From positions 1,488,001 to 1,552,000 of the forward strand of contig NZ_JNIO01000008.1 of assembly GCF_000702545.1 (NCBI RefSeq): a DNA stretch of 64,000 nucleotides. Reading direction: 5' to 3'. The notes under the pieces are model-generated. The model made no database searches. It was not told where the DNA came from and saw nothing but the letters and a program-made list of their open reading frames with translations. Position numbers and translations under genes: made by a program. This DNA comes from Selenomonas sp. AB3002. Its GTDB lineage: Bacteria; Bacillota; Negativicutes; Selenomonadales; Selenomonadaceae. Shown here piece by piece: positions 25,044-33,045 of this stretch (positions within the stretch are counted from its first letter, which is position 1; every line of letters begins with the position of its first letter).

Positions 25044-25805
25044 TCAAATTTTTACATTTCTCTTGTCCACATACTTAAAAGACCCCGGATATTTCCCAAA
25101 CAATTCCACTACAGACTTTCCACAATATTTATCATGTACTTCTTGTGGCGCCACATTCCCTACAAACTCCACCCTATTTGTCAAGTTCTCATTTTCCATT
25201 TTGATTGTGCGCCATGTCGTACCAGCGGGCAGCCATTCTGTGGGCTTGTACGCTTCCAATACAATTCCGTTGCATACAGCAAGCACATAATCTACAGACT
25301 TTGCCCGCTTTATATCCATTTCCCAATATCCTCTTGCAGCTTCATAAATCTCAAATGGCGCAAAGTCCGGCTCATAAAGCTCGTTTATTTTCACCAGAAC
25401 AACATTGTCAGTTATATCATCTTCTGTCAGTTTAGCCCCGCTATATCGTGAGTCAATATTCTTTGCAGATTCACGACCTCTCTTGCCTGCATCTTTGCCA
25501 CGAACATCATTGGTAAGATTCTGCTTGCCAATCAAATCTATTGCCGCCATCTCCACCAATGCGGCTTCTGCCTCAGTCAGGCCATGAGCAAGAATATCAA
25601 TGTCAACTTCTTTCCCCTGCTTCAGTATGCCATCTATCTTCTCACGCTTGGCCTTATTATCTCCCTCTTTTTCTTTAAAGTGTTCAAAAACTCTGTCACC
25701 TTTACCTCTACCTATGTAGAAAGGCTTCTTGGTATCAGGACAGGATAAAACATACACATAATTCCCTAGCGCTTCCTTGGTTGCCTGAGAAAACTTCTTC
25801 AACAT
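25044..25805 (-). CDS. GIY-YIG domain protein
   Basis: A 253-residue protein. Residues 15-105 show the GIY-YIG nuclease pattern of the LEM-3-like group: Y-V-Y-V-L, then P-F-Y-I-G-R-G-K-G-D-R-V-F-E-H, then A-L-V-E-M-A-A-I-D-L-I-G with the metal-binding Glu, and N-L-T-N-D-V-R-G. The remaining 150 residues are not recognised. A free-standing nuclease of this type may belong to a mobile element or defence system, but its role here is unknown. First gene of the AT-rich block; TAGGAGG precedes the ATG. Confidence 0.8.
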   Translation of the reverse strand: MLKKFSQATKEALGNYVYVLSCPDTKKPFYIGRGKGDRVFEHFKEKEGDNKAKREKIDGILKQGKEVDIDILAHGLTEAEAALVEMAAIDLIGKQNLTNDVRGKDAGKRGRESAKNIDSRYSGAKLTEDDITDNVVLVKINELYEPDFAPFEIYEAARGYWEMDIKRAKSVDYVLAVCNGIVLEAYKPTEWLPAGTTWRTIKMENENLTNRVEFVGNVAPQEVHDKYCGKSVVELFGKYPGSFKYVDKRNVKI

Positions 25806-25854
25806 AAGTTTCCCGCCTCCTACACATACATTACAATGTTACACCGTATACTAT

Positions 25855-25882
25855 ATTTTAGCACAAGAGTCCCCCCCCGCAA
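25855..25882 (-). promoter_or_regulatory. Possible promoter of the AT-rich operon with a G8 tract
   Basis: Minus strand: TTGCGG, 16-bp spacer, TAAAAT. Eight consecutive G residues (25871-25878) span the -35 end and the spacer, so a change in tract length would change promoter spacing. Confidence 0.4.
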
Positions 25883-26032
25883 GACATTTTCATTATTTTC
25901 TATTTATTCACTTTATTGATACATTAGCATTTTCCCAACTATAATGCCTTTATGTTGACCAACTAACCTAATTGCTACAATGATACGTCCCAATCGAGTA
26001 GGAGGCTGACCATTATTTGACCAGCCGACCTC

Positions 26033-26071
26033 TCACACCACCGTGCATACCGTTCGGTACACGGCGGTTCC
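26033..26071 (-). ncRNA. Group II intron domain V
   Basis: Minus strand: ACCGCCGTG / CACGGTGGT lower stem, 2-nt bulge, TACC / GGTA upper stem and GAAC loop. It starts directly after the maturase stop codon. Confidence 0.8.
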
Positions 26072-27484
26072 TTAGTTTTCACATACTTGCTTATAGTAGC
26101 TCGTCATGGTCATGTAACCTTGGCGGGCTATTTCTTTGTTGGTCAGGATTTGGTTCAGCATTAGTGCCGCTCTCCATATCCCTTTGCGGCAGTTGGCCAG
26201 TTCGTGTACCTTCCATTCAGGCAGGTTGTACTGCTTTATCATGCGGTATCTCGTTTTGACCTTCTTCCACTGTTTCCAGTAGACTGCCCTTATCCTTCGC
26301 CGGAGCCATTCGTCCACCTGTTTCAGCATTTTCTTCATATCCGCCAGCTTGAAGTAGTTCACCCAGCCTTTAACAAATTGTTTCAGCATTAGCGGCCTAT
26401 CCTCGTTGCTTATCGCCTTGCTTCGGTTCGTTATCGCCCTCAGGCGGTTCTTCATCTTGGCAAGGGATTTCTTGTGCACCTTGAAACGGCATTCCCCTCT
26501 GTAACGGTAGAAGCCATAGCCAAGGTATTTCACCTTTGAGATATGTGCCACGCTGGTTTTCTCCCTGTTCACTTTGAGAAAGAGCTTCTTTTCTATGAAG
26601 GGGATTATGCTGGCCAGGGTTCTTTCTGCACTTCGCTTGCTTTTGCACAGTATCATGCAGTCATCGGCGTAGCGGACAAATTTATGCCCCCGCCTCTCCA
26701 GTTCCTTGTCCAGTTCGTTCAGCATGACATTGCTGAGCAGCGGGCTGAGTGGCCCGCCCTGCGGTACGCCCTCTTCGCTTTTCTCAAACATTCCCCGCTG
26801 GATTACTCCCGCGTTGAGATATTTATGTATCAGCGAGATTGTCCTGCCGTTTTTTATGCTTCTGGAGAGCACTTCTATCAGCTTGCTCTGGCAAACTGTG
26901 TCAAAGAACTTTTCTAAGTCCATGTCAACTACATAGACATACCCCTCATTGGCATATTTCCGACAGGCTTTTAATGTGTCATGTGCTCCACGCCCCGGCC
27001 GGAAGCCGAAGCTTACATCTGAGAACTGCGATTCGTAGATTGGCGTGAGCACCTGGGCGATGGCCTGCTGCACCACGCGGTCTACTACCGTCGGGATTCC
27101 CAGTTTCCGGAATTTACCTTTTTCTTCTTTGGGTATTTCTACCCGACGGACGGGGTTCGGCTTGTATTTGCCGTCCTTTATCTGCCGAAGGAGGCTCAGG
27201 CGGTGTTCTCTAAGATACGGCAGAAGCTCATCTACGCTCATCTTGTCGATTCCGCCTGCTCCACGGTTGGATTTTACCTTGAGGAAAGCATTATTCATGT
27301 TGTCCCGCGATAGTATCCGCTTCAGCAGACTGTCCGCTGGCAAGTCTGCGATGATGTCCCTCGTTTCAGCAATCCGCACAGAACGGGGCACTCCCGCATA
27401 TTCTCGCTGTTCCGCAGCTGCCTTTTGCGGCCAGTCTTCTTTATGAAGTTTTCTGCCTTTATGGATCCGCTTGGTTACATTCAT
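26072..27484 (-). CDS. ltrA: Group II intron reverse transcriptase/maturase
   Basis: A 470-residue intron-encoded protein. Reverse transcriptase blocks are visible: G-G-I-D near residue 78, Y-K-P-N-P-V-R-R, G-I-P-T-V-V-D-R, S-F-G-F-R-P-G-R-G, the active site F-V-R-Y-A-D-D near 270, and the maturase domain X after about residue 350 (G-W-V-N-Y-F). No HNH endonuclease domain is present, consistent with class C introns, which target single-stranded or terminator DNA. TTAGGAG precedes the ATG. The frame is intact, so the intron may be active. Confidence 0.93.
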   Translation of the reverse strand: MNVTKRIHKGRKLHKEDWPQKAAAEQREYAGVPRSVRIAETRDIIADLPADSLLKRILSRDNMNNAFLKVKSNRGAGGIDKMSVDELLPYLREHRLSLLRQIKDGKYKPNPVRRVEIPKEEKGKFRKLGIPTVVDRVVQQAIAQVLTPIYESQFSDVSFGFRPGRGAHDTLKACRKYANEGYVYVVDMDLEKFFDTVCQSKLIEVLSRSIKNGRTISLIHKYLNAGVIQRGMFEKSEEGVPQGGPLSPLLSNVMLNELDKELERRGHKFVRYADDCMILCKSKRSAERTLASIIPFIEKKLFLKVNREKTSVAHISKVKYLGYGFYRYRGECRFKVHKKSLAKMKNRLRAITNRSKAISNEDRPLMLKQFVKGWVNYFKLADMKKMLKQVDEWLRRRIRAVYWKQWKKVKTRYRMIKQYNLPEWKVHELANCRKGIWRAALMLNQILTNKEIARQGYMTMTSYYKQVCEN

Positions 27485-27901
27485 TTGCTGACATCTCCTA
27501 AGGTTCGGCCCTTCCCATACGGTCTATAGCCCATCTGGTACTATGGCCTCGGCTGACTTCTCACGGCAAATCTTGTTTCAACCATGGCCGCCAATGTTAT
27601 ATGGCTTTGGCCATGTCCGTGAGACCTTCCCGGGTAAGAACGCACTCTTTCTCTCCATGTGTCTGCCACATTTACTATTCATGGTCCCGTGTAGCTATTG
27701 GACTTCGACCTGTACAGCGGCCTTATCCCCATGATTTAGCCTGATGTGGTTTCTGTTCGTCAGACCAGAGATTTGCCTGCACCTTCCTTCAGATTCCACC
27801 TCACGATGGACACCCTTGGTGTTCGGCTATGACCTTCCCACTACCGGGCGGTCTAGGGACTTTCACCCATTAGAGTGCGCCCATGCCGGGCGCACTACAA
27901 T

Positions 27902-27930
27902 AAGCCCGGAAGGTACTGCCTTCCGGGCTT
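27902..27930 (-). terminator. Terminator of the hydrogenase operon, interrupted by the intron
   Basis: Minus strand: AAGCCCGGAAGG pairs with CCTTCCGGGCTT; the T-tract is short (TTATTG) because the group II intron starts 7 bp after the stem. Confidence 0.85.
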
Positions 27931-27947
27931 TTCTATTTATTGCAGAC

Positions 27948-28484
27948 TTATTTAAGCTTCTCTGCCAGCATATCCGCTGCCGCAATCAGTCCTGCTATCA
28001 TCACATTGGGCCGGGGCGGGCAGCCGGGGACGTAGATGTCCACGGGGACTACCTTCTCTGCAGGCCCTACGATGGCGTAGCTTTCGCCGTAGGCGCCGCC
28101 GTCTATGGCGCAGTCGCCGCAGGCCATGACCAATCTGGGCTCAGGCATGGCTTCGTAGGACCGCTTCAGGGCCTCTGCCAGATTCCTGGTGACCACTCCC
28201 GTCACCATCAGCAGGTCTGCATGGCGGGGGCTGGCATCGAAGTGGATGCCATAGCGATGCAGGTCGTAGAGGGGATTGGACAGGGCCCCCATCTCGAAAT
28301 CGCAGGCATTGCAGGAGCCTGCGTCCAGATGGCGCACATGCAGGGAGCGGCCCAGGCGGCTCTTGATGATGTCAGCCGTGACCTTCGTGCCGTCAGGCAG
28401 ATAGGGCATGGCCTCCCCTTCCTTGAAGGTGATGGCTTCCGTTGCCACCTTTTCCTTCAGCAGGCGTTCAAGTAATTTCAGCAT
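27948..28484 (-). CDS. hyfI: Group 4 [NiFe] hydrogenase small subunit (HyfI/HycG, NuoB-like)
   Basis: A 178-residue electron-transfer subunit that carries the [4Fe-4S] cluster nearest the NiFe site. Cys58 and Cys61 (A-G-S-C-N-A-C-D), a cysteine in A-C-G-D-C (122/125) and Cys155 (V-P-G-C-P-P-R-P) supply the cluster as in NuoB. D-A-S-P-R-H-A-D-L-L-M-V-T-G is the family signature. Last gene of the operon, just before the terminator and intron. Confidence 0.9.
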   Translation of the reverse strand: MLKLLERLLKEKVATEAITFKEGEAMPYLPDGTKVTADIIKSRLGRSLHVRHLDAGSCNACDFEMGALSNPLYDLHRYGIHFDASPRHADLLMVTGVVTRNLAEALKRSYEAMPEPRLVMACGDCAIDGGAYGESYAIVGPAEKVVPVDIYVPGCPPRPNVMIAGLIAAADMLAEKLK

Positions 28485-28494
28485 ATCTTTCCTC

Positions 28495-29997
28495 CTACCT
28501 GTCCAGACAAGCGTAGCAAAGCTCGAAGCTCTTGTTGATCAGAGGGAAATCAGGAATGATATCCCCCTGCACGGCAATGGGCAGGGCCGGCCAGTTGGCA
28601 TAGGAAGCGCTGCGCACGAAAATGCGGTCCAGCAGACCCTCTTTGTCAAAAGCCACATAGCAGAAGCTGCTGCCACGAGCAGATTCGCTGACACCAACGG
28701 CCTCGCCCTGGGGCGTGCCCAGTTCGGTGCAATGTGCTCCCTGCTCTTTTTTCAGCATTTCCAGCAGCTTCCCTGCCAGACGGAAGGATTCCTTCAGCTC
28801 CCCGATGCGCACCAGAATCCTGGCCGCCACATCGCCGCTGGTCTCGGTGACTACCTTGAGGGCCAGCTCGGGGTAAACGCCATAGCCAAAGTCTGCCCGG
28901 CTGTCGTGGGCATAGCCGCTGGCTCTGGCCCCTACACCTACCATGGCAAGGTCCCGGGCGGTCTTGTTCCGCACAATGCCCGTGGTGCGCACGCGGTCCT
29001 GGAAGCTGTCCTGCTCCGCGAAAATCCGCTCCAGATCAAGGACGTTCTTCTCCACTTCGCTGAGGACTTCTTCTGCCTGAGCAAGTTCACTGCCAGCCAG
29101 GTCCTTCGCCGTGCCGCCCGGCACGATAAAGCCCCTGAGGAAGCGGTTCCCCGTAAGCTCGTCCTGCAGGCGCATCATGGCTTCCTTGGCCCGGGTGCCG
29201 ATGCTCACCGCAAAGGAGAAGCCCACGCCGGCAGGGATATTGCCCAAGTCACCTACATGGTTGGTGATGCGCTCGATTTCCAAAATGAAGGTGCGGAGAA
29301 TTTCTGCCCTGCGGGGCACAGTGGTACCCGCAGCCGTCTCCACCGCCTGGCAGTAGCTCCAGGTATTGGCTGCCGTGCAGGCGCCGCAGATGCGCTCGGC
29401 AATGGGATGGGCCTCCAGCGCCGTCTTGCCCTCCATCATCTTTTCCAGACCCCGATGGGTATAGAACAGCTTGGCATCCAGCTGCAGCATGCTCTCACCA
29501 GCCTGGCTGAAGCGGAAATGTCCCGGCTCGATGATGCCCGCATGGATGGGGCCCACAGGCACCTGGAAGGTGCCCTCGCCGCTCACCGTGTGCATGTGAG
29601 TATGCTTGCCCTCAATAAACTCCACTTCCCTGGGAGCGTCCTTCCGCAGGGGATGGATGCCTTTGGGGAAATTCTCATGGAGCACCAGGGGGCGCGGGTC
29701 AGGATGATTTTCCGCCTTCAGGCCGAACATATCCTGTATCTCCCGCTCAAACCAGGAGGCGGCGGGAATGAGATGGCTGAGGCTGGGGAAGCTCATGCTC
29801 TCCCCCACCTTTGCCTTCAGGGCACGGTGCACCTTCTCCTCAGGGAACTCAAACACCGCATAGACGGCAAAGCCGCCCTCGGCGTTGGTTTCATCCCTGC
29901 CAAACATGGCCGTAAGGGGGTGCTTTCCGCCTTCGTTATAAACCTTAGCCTCGGAAAGGAGGGCTTCAGCCGTTATTTCTTTGATTTCAAGCTTCAT
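28495..29997 (-). CDS. hyfG: Group 4 [NiFe] hydrogenase large subunit (HyfG/HycE type)
   Basis: A 500-residue fusion of a NuoC-like N-domain (about 1-160, with A-S-W-F-E-R-E-I-Q-D-M-F-G-L) and a NuoD/hydrogenase domain. The two NiFe-ligand motifs are present: R-I-C-G-A-C near residue 200 and C-Y-A-C at 494-497, so it should bind the metal centre. It ends C-Y-A-C-L-D-R-stop, exactly at the Arg after which HycE-type subunits are cleaved during maturation; the C-terminal extension is missing, so no maturation protease would be needed. Its ATG overlaps the preceding stop (TAATG). Confidence 0.9.
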   Translation of the reverse strand: MKLEIKEITAEALLSEAKVYNEGGKHPLTAMFGRDETNAEGGFAVYAVFEFPEEKVHRALKAKVGESMSFPSLSHLIPAASWFEREIQDMFGLKAENHPDPRPLVLHENFPKGIHPLRKDAPREVEFIEGKHTHMHTVSGEGTFQVPVGPIHAGIIEPGHFRFSQAGESMLQLDAKLFYTHRGLEKMMEGKTALEAHPIAERICGACTAANTWSYCQAVETAAGTTVPRRAEILRTFILEIERITNHVGDLGNIPAGVGFSFAVSIGTRAKEAMMRLQDELTGNRFLRGFIVPGGTAKDLAGSELAQAEEVLSEVEKNVLDLERIFAEQDSFQDRVRTTGIVRNKTARDLAMVGVGARASGYAHDSRADFGYGVYPELALKVVTETSGDVAARILVRIGELKESFRLAGKLLEMLKKEQGAHCTELGTPQGEAVGVSESARGSSFCYVAFDKEGLLDRIFVRSASYANWPALPIAVQGDIIPDFPLINKSFELCYACLDR

Positions 29998-31508
29998 TAC
30001 GCCACTCCTTTCATGACAATCCTGGCAGCCTCGCTCAGAAGCTGGTCAAATTTTCCCAGCTCCGGCAGCAGGGCGCCAAATACACCGCTGACTATCAGCA
30101 GAGCTGCCACCACTGCCGTATCAAGACGGCCCAGCAGCTCGCCGGCAGCCTTGCGGTGGGGCTTGCCCCCCACCATGCGCAGGGCATGGTAGAGGATGCC
30201 GATCAGCATGCCAGCCAAGAGCGCTAAGGCCAGCACGCCCAGCCAGGGAGTGCCACCCATAAAGAAGCCCTGCAGCAGGTAGAACTTGCTGAAGAAAATG
30301 CCCATGGGCGGCATTCCCAAAATACCCACAATGGCCAGCAGGAAGAAAAAGGCCGTCCTGGGGCACTGGGCAATCATGCCGTGAATGCGCATCATGTTCT
30401 TGGTGGCATAGGTCTCCATGATGGTGCCCGCCAGGTAGAACAGAGCGTACTTGATAAGCGCATGGTTCATCATGTGCAGCAGCGCTGCCTTGGCTGCCAG
30501 AGGCAGGAACAGGCCGAAGCCTGCCGCCATGAGGCCGAAGTTCTCCATGGAGGAATAGGCCAGCATTCTCTTGATATCACGCTGCACCACCACAAAGGGC
30601 ACTGCCAGGGCGATGGTGAAGAGACCGAAGAACAGGAACAGGCTCTGCACGAAGTCCACACCTACCGCCGGCAGGAGGATGATCACCGCCCGCAGCAGCA
30701 CATAGAGGGCGCAGATGCAAAGCGCGCCGGACAAGAGGCCGCTGGTGAGGGCCGGAGCCTCGGAATGGGCATCCGGCAGCCAGGCATGCATGGGAGCCAG
30801 ACCGATTTTCGTGCCATAACCTACGAAGAGGAAGGCAAAGGCCACCTTGGCCAGGCCCTCAGGCAATTCTTTGCCATGCTCCGCCAGATGAGCAAAGTCC
30901 AGGGCCAGCTCGGAACCCAGGACCTGCAGCTGGGCATCGTAAAGCAGGATAGTGCCCAGGAGCGCCAGGCAGATGCCCACGGTGCAGACCATGACATATT
31001 TCCAGGCCGCTTCCAAAGAGGTGCGGGTGAACTTGAAAGCCACCAGCAGGGCGGAAATCAGGGTGGTAGCCTCGATAGCCACCCACATGAGGCCCATATT
31101 GTCCACCAGCACCACCAGCATCATGGTCCACACAAAGAGGTGGGACAGGGCATAGAAACGGCCCTCCAGATGGGTGAAACGGCGCAGATAGCCGTAACGG
31201 ATATTGGTATCCCTGTCAAGATAGGCCTTGCTAGTCCAGGAAAAGGCCACATACAAGAGGGAAAGTATCAAGAGCATCCAAAGGCTCAGGGCATCCAGAT
31301 AGATGAAGCCCTCATGTAGGCTGCTGTCCGCCGGGAACAACAGGACAATCTGCCAGACAGCCACAGCCACCAAAGTTGCCGTCAGGCGGTCAGCCCAATG
31401 CAGCACCCCGCCCTTGAAGAAGCCGGAGGCAGCCAGCAGGCTGAAAGCCAGGGGCAGAAGGAGCACAAAATCCAGGAGCTCCTGTATCGTAAACATAGAT
31501 TCCATCAT
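29997..31508 (-). CDS. hyfF: Hydrogenase-4 membrane subunit HyfF (NuoN/M-like)
   Basis: A 503-residue polytopic antiporter-like subunit with the Mrp/complex I pattern: G-T-K-I-G-L-A-P-M-H-A-W-L-P-D-A-H-S-E-A-P near residue 225 and M-L-A-Y-S-S-M-E-N-F-G near 315. Such subunits move H+ or Na+ coupled to the redox reaction. It probably begins with tandem ATGs behind AAGGGGG, 7 bp after hyfE, and ends overlapping hyfG. Confidence 0.9.
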   Translation of the reverse strand: MMESMFTIQELLDFVLLLPLAFSLLAASGFFKGGVLHWADRLTATLVAVAVWQIVLLFPADSSLHEGFIYLDALSLWMLLILSLLYVAFSWTSKAYLDRDTNIRYGYLRRFTHLEGRFYALSHLFVWTMMLVVLVDNMGLMWVAIEATTLISALLVAFKFTRTSLEAAWKYVMVCTVGICLALLGTILLYDAQLQVLGSELALDFAHLAEHGKELPEGLAKVAFAFLFVGYGTKIGLAPMHAWLPDAHSEAPALTSGLLSGALCICALYVLLRAVIILLPAVGVDFVQSLFLFFGLFTIALAVPFVVVQRDIKRMLAYSSMENFGLMAAGFGLFLPLAAKAALLHMMNHALIKYALFYLAGTIMETYATKNMMRIHGMIAQCPRTAFFFLLAIVGILGMPPMGIFFSKFYLLQGFFMGGTPWLGVLALALLAGMLIGILYHALRMVGGKPHRKAAGELLGRLDTAVVAALLIVSGVFGALLPELGKFDQLLSEAARIVMKGVA

Positions 31509-31515
31509 AACCCCC

Positions 31516-32139
31516 TTACCCCTTCAGTTTCTTCATCACGGTAGTATCAGTAGTCATAAAAGACAAGCTCATGCGGTTGGTGAGAATCACCAGCACCACC
31601 ACAGCAATGAGCACATCCAGGAACACGCCCAGCTCCACAATAAGGGGCAGCCCCTCGGTAACAAAAAGTCCCAAAAGGTAAATGCCGTTCTCCATGGTAA
31701 TGAGACCGCAGATCTGCATGATAGCCCTCTTCCTCATGACCATCAGGGAAAGCCCCGTCAGGATCATGAAGATGGAAGCCGCAATGACGTCACGGCCAAA
31801 AGCCGAAGCTCCCAGATTGTCCACCAGCACGTAGCCCAGCACCAAAAACAGGGCCCCGGCCAGGGTGGAATAGTTCACATCGATATCGGAGACAATCTCC
31901 CTTTCATCCGTCAGCTTGGCGATGAGCCGCAGGATGGCGCCAGGAATGAAAATAACCTTGATCAGAAGGGTCAGCAGGGCAGGCACCAGATGCACGCCCC
32001 CGTGGACCAGTCCCACAATCAGGCAGGCACAGGCCAGCAGGCAGGACTGAAAAGCCAGGCAGTACACGGAGCGCCGCAGATCCATAACCCTTGTCTGCAG
32101 CAGCACGGCAAGGATCAGAAAAATAACCAGTTCGTTCAT
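31516..32139 (-). CDS. hyfE: Hydrogenase-4 membrane subunit HyfE (NuoK-like)
   Basis: A 207-residue protein with six or more hydrophobic segments. Like HyfE it is longer than NuoK and has the K-V-I-F-I-P-G-A-I-L-R-L and M-E-N-G-I-Y-L-L-G-L-F features of the family. Part of the membrane arm. The gaps to hyfC and hyfF are 15 and 7 bp. Confidence 0.85.
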   Translation of the reverse strand: MNELVIFLILAVLLQTRVMDLRRSVYCLAFQSCLLACACLIVGLVHGGVHLVPALLTLLIKVIFIPGAILRLIAKLTDEREIVSDIDVNYSTLAGALFLVLGYVLVDNLGASAFGRDVIAASIFMILTGLSLMVMRKRAIMQICGLITMENGIYLLGLFVTEGLPLIVELGVFLDVLIAVVVLVILTNRMSLSFMTTDTTVMKKLKG

Positions 32140-32154
32140 ATTTCTCCTTCCTCC

Positions 32155-33045
32155 TTACCAGGCTTCAGCCATAAAGGCCACCATCAGCAGCACCACAGCG
32201 GCAGACAGGTAAATCCGCACCTTGAAAAGGCGCATCTTGTTCACCAGAGTTTCAATGAGTCCAATGAGCAAAGCCCCCAGCAGCACCTTCACTGCCAGAG
32301 GTATAGCCAGAGGCAGGTAGAGATTGCCCCAGAGCACCAGGAACACCATCAGGCGCACCATGCTGCCCAGGTGGATATAGCTCAGGAGGCGCCCGGAATA
32401 CTCCAGAGTCATGCACTCATGGATCATGGTCAGCTCCAGATGGGTGTCCGGGTTATCCACCGGCAGGCGGCAGTTCTCCGCCAGCATGATCAGGAAGAAG
32501 GCCACGCAGGCCAGCACCGTGGGCAGGGTGAAGTAAAGGCTGCCGTAGTCGATAGCCATGCGGGAAAGGGTGGTAGAACCGTAGCGGGAAGCATTCAGCA
32601 GCACCGCCAGCATCACTGCAGGCTCCACCAGCACGGAAATGTAGATCTCACGGGAGCTGCCCATGCCGCCAAAGGCGGTGGCAGAATCCATGGAGCCCAA
32701 GGTCATGAAGAAGCGTCCCAAAGCCAGGATGCAGACAAAGATAAAGGCATCGCCCATATCAAAGCCGCCTTCCAGGCAGCCCACCATGGCGGCTCCCATC
32801 AGGCTGGTCAGGAGATAAATCACGGGAGCCAGGATAAAGATATAGCTGGTATAGGGAGTGAGGATAGTCTCACGCCGCCACCATTTGTAGAGGTCAAAAT
32901 ACTCCTGGAAAATGCTGGCCCCCTGGCGCTTCTGCAGGAAGGCCTTGACCTTGTTGATAAGGCCGGCCACCAGCGGCGCCAGGAGAAGCAGGGCCAAAGC
33001 CTGCAAAAGGTATGCTCCCAGCAGGAATCCGATCTCACTTATCAT
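32155..33045 (-). CDS. hyfC: Hydrogenase-4 membrane anchor HyfC (NuoH-like)
   Basis: A 296-residue NuoH-like subunit that links the hydrogenase module to the membrane arm. It shows Q-K-R-Q-G-A-S-I-F-Q-E-Y-F-D-L-Y-K near residue 38, and E-N-C-R-L-P-V-D-N-P-D-T-H-L-E-L-T-M-I-H-E with its charged quinone-site-like loop. Its ATG overlaps the hyfB stop by 4 bp (ATGA). Confidence 0.9.
   Translation of the reverse strand: MISEIGFLLGAYLLQALALLLLAPLVAGLINKVKAFLQKRQGASIFQEYFDLYKWWRRETILTPYTSYIFILAPVIYLLTSLMGAAMVGCLEGGFDMGDAFIFVCILALGRFFMTLGSMDSATAFGGMGSSREIYISVLVEPAVMLAVLLNASRYGSTTLSRMAIDYGSLYFTLPTVLACVAFFLIMLAENCRLPVDNPDTHLELTMIHECMTLEYSGRLLSYIHLGSMVRLMVFLVLWGNLYLPLAIPLAVKVLLGALLIGLIETLVNKMRLFKVRIYLSAAVVLLMVAFMAEAW

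Larger units (their letters stand above)
25993..27895 (-). mobile_element. Group II intron, probably class C
   Basis: About 1.9 kb. The 5' end reads GTGCGCCCGGCATGGGCGC, a typical bacterial group II start, and the 3' end reads CCTACTCGAT. Domain V and a domain VI hairpin lie between the maturase stop and the 3' end. The 5' exon is a Rho-independent terminator (27902-27930) ending 7 bp before the intron; insertion just behind terminators is the hallmark of class C introns. Ends are accurate to within a base or two. Confidence 0.85.
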
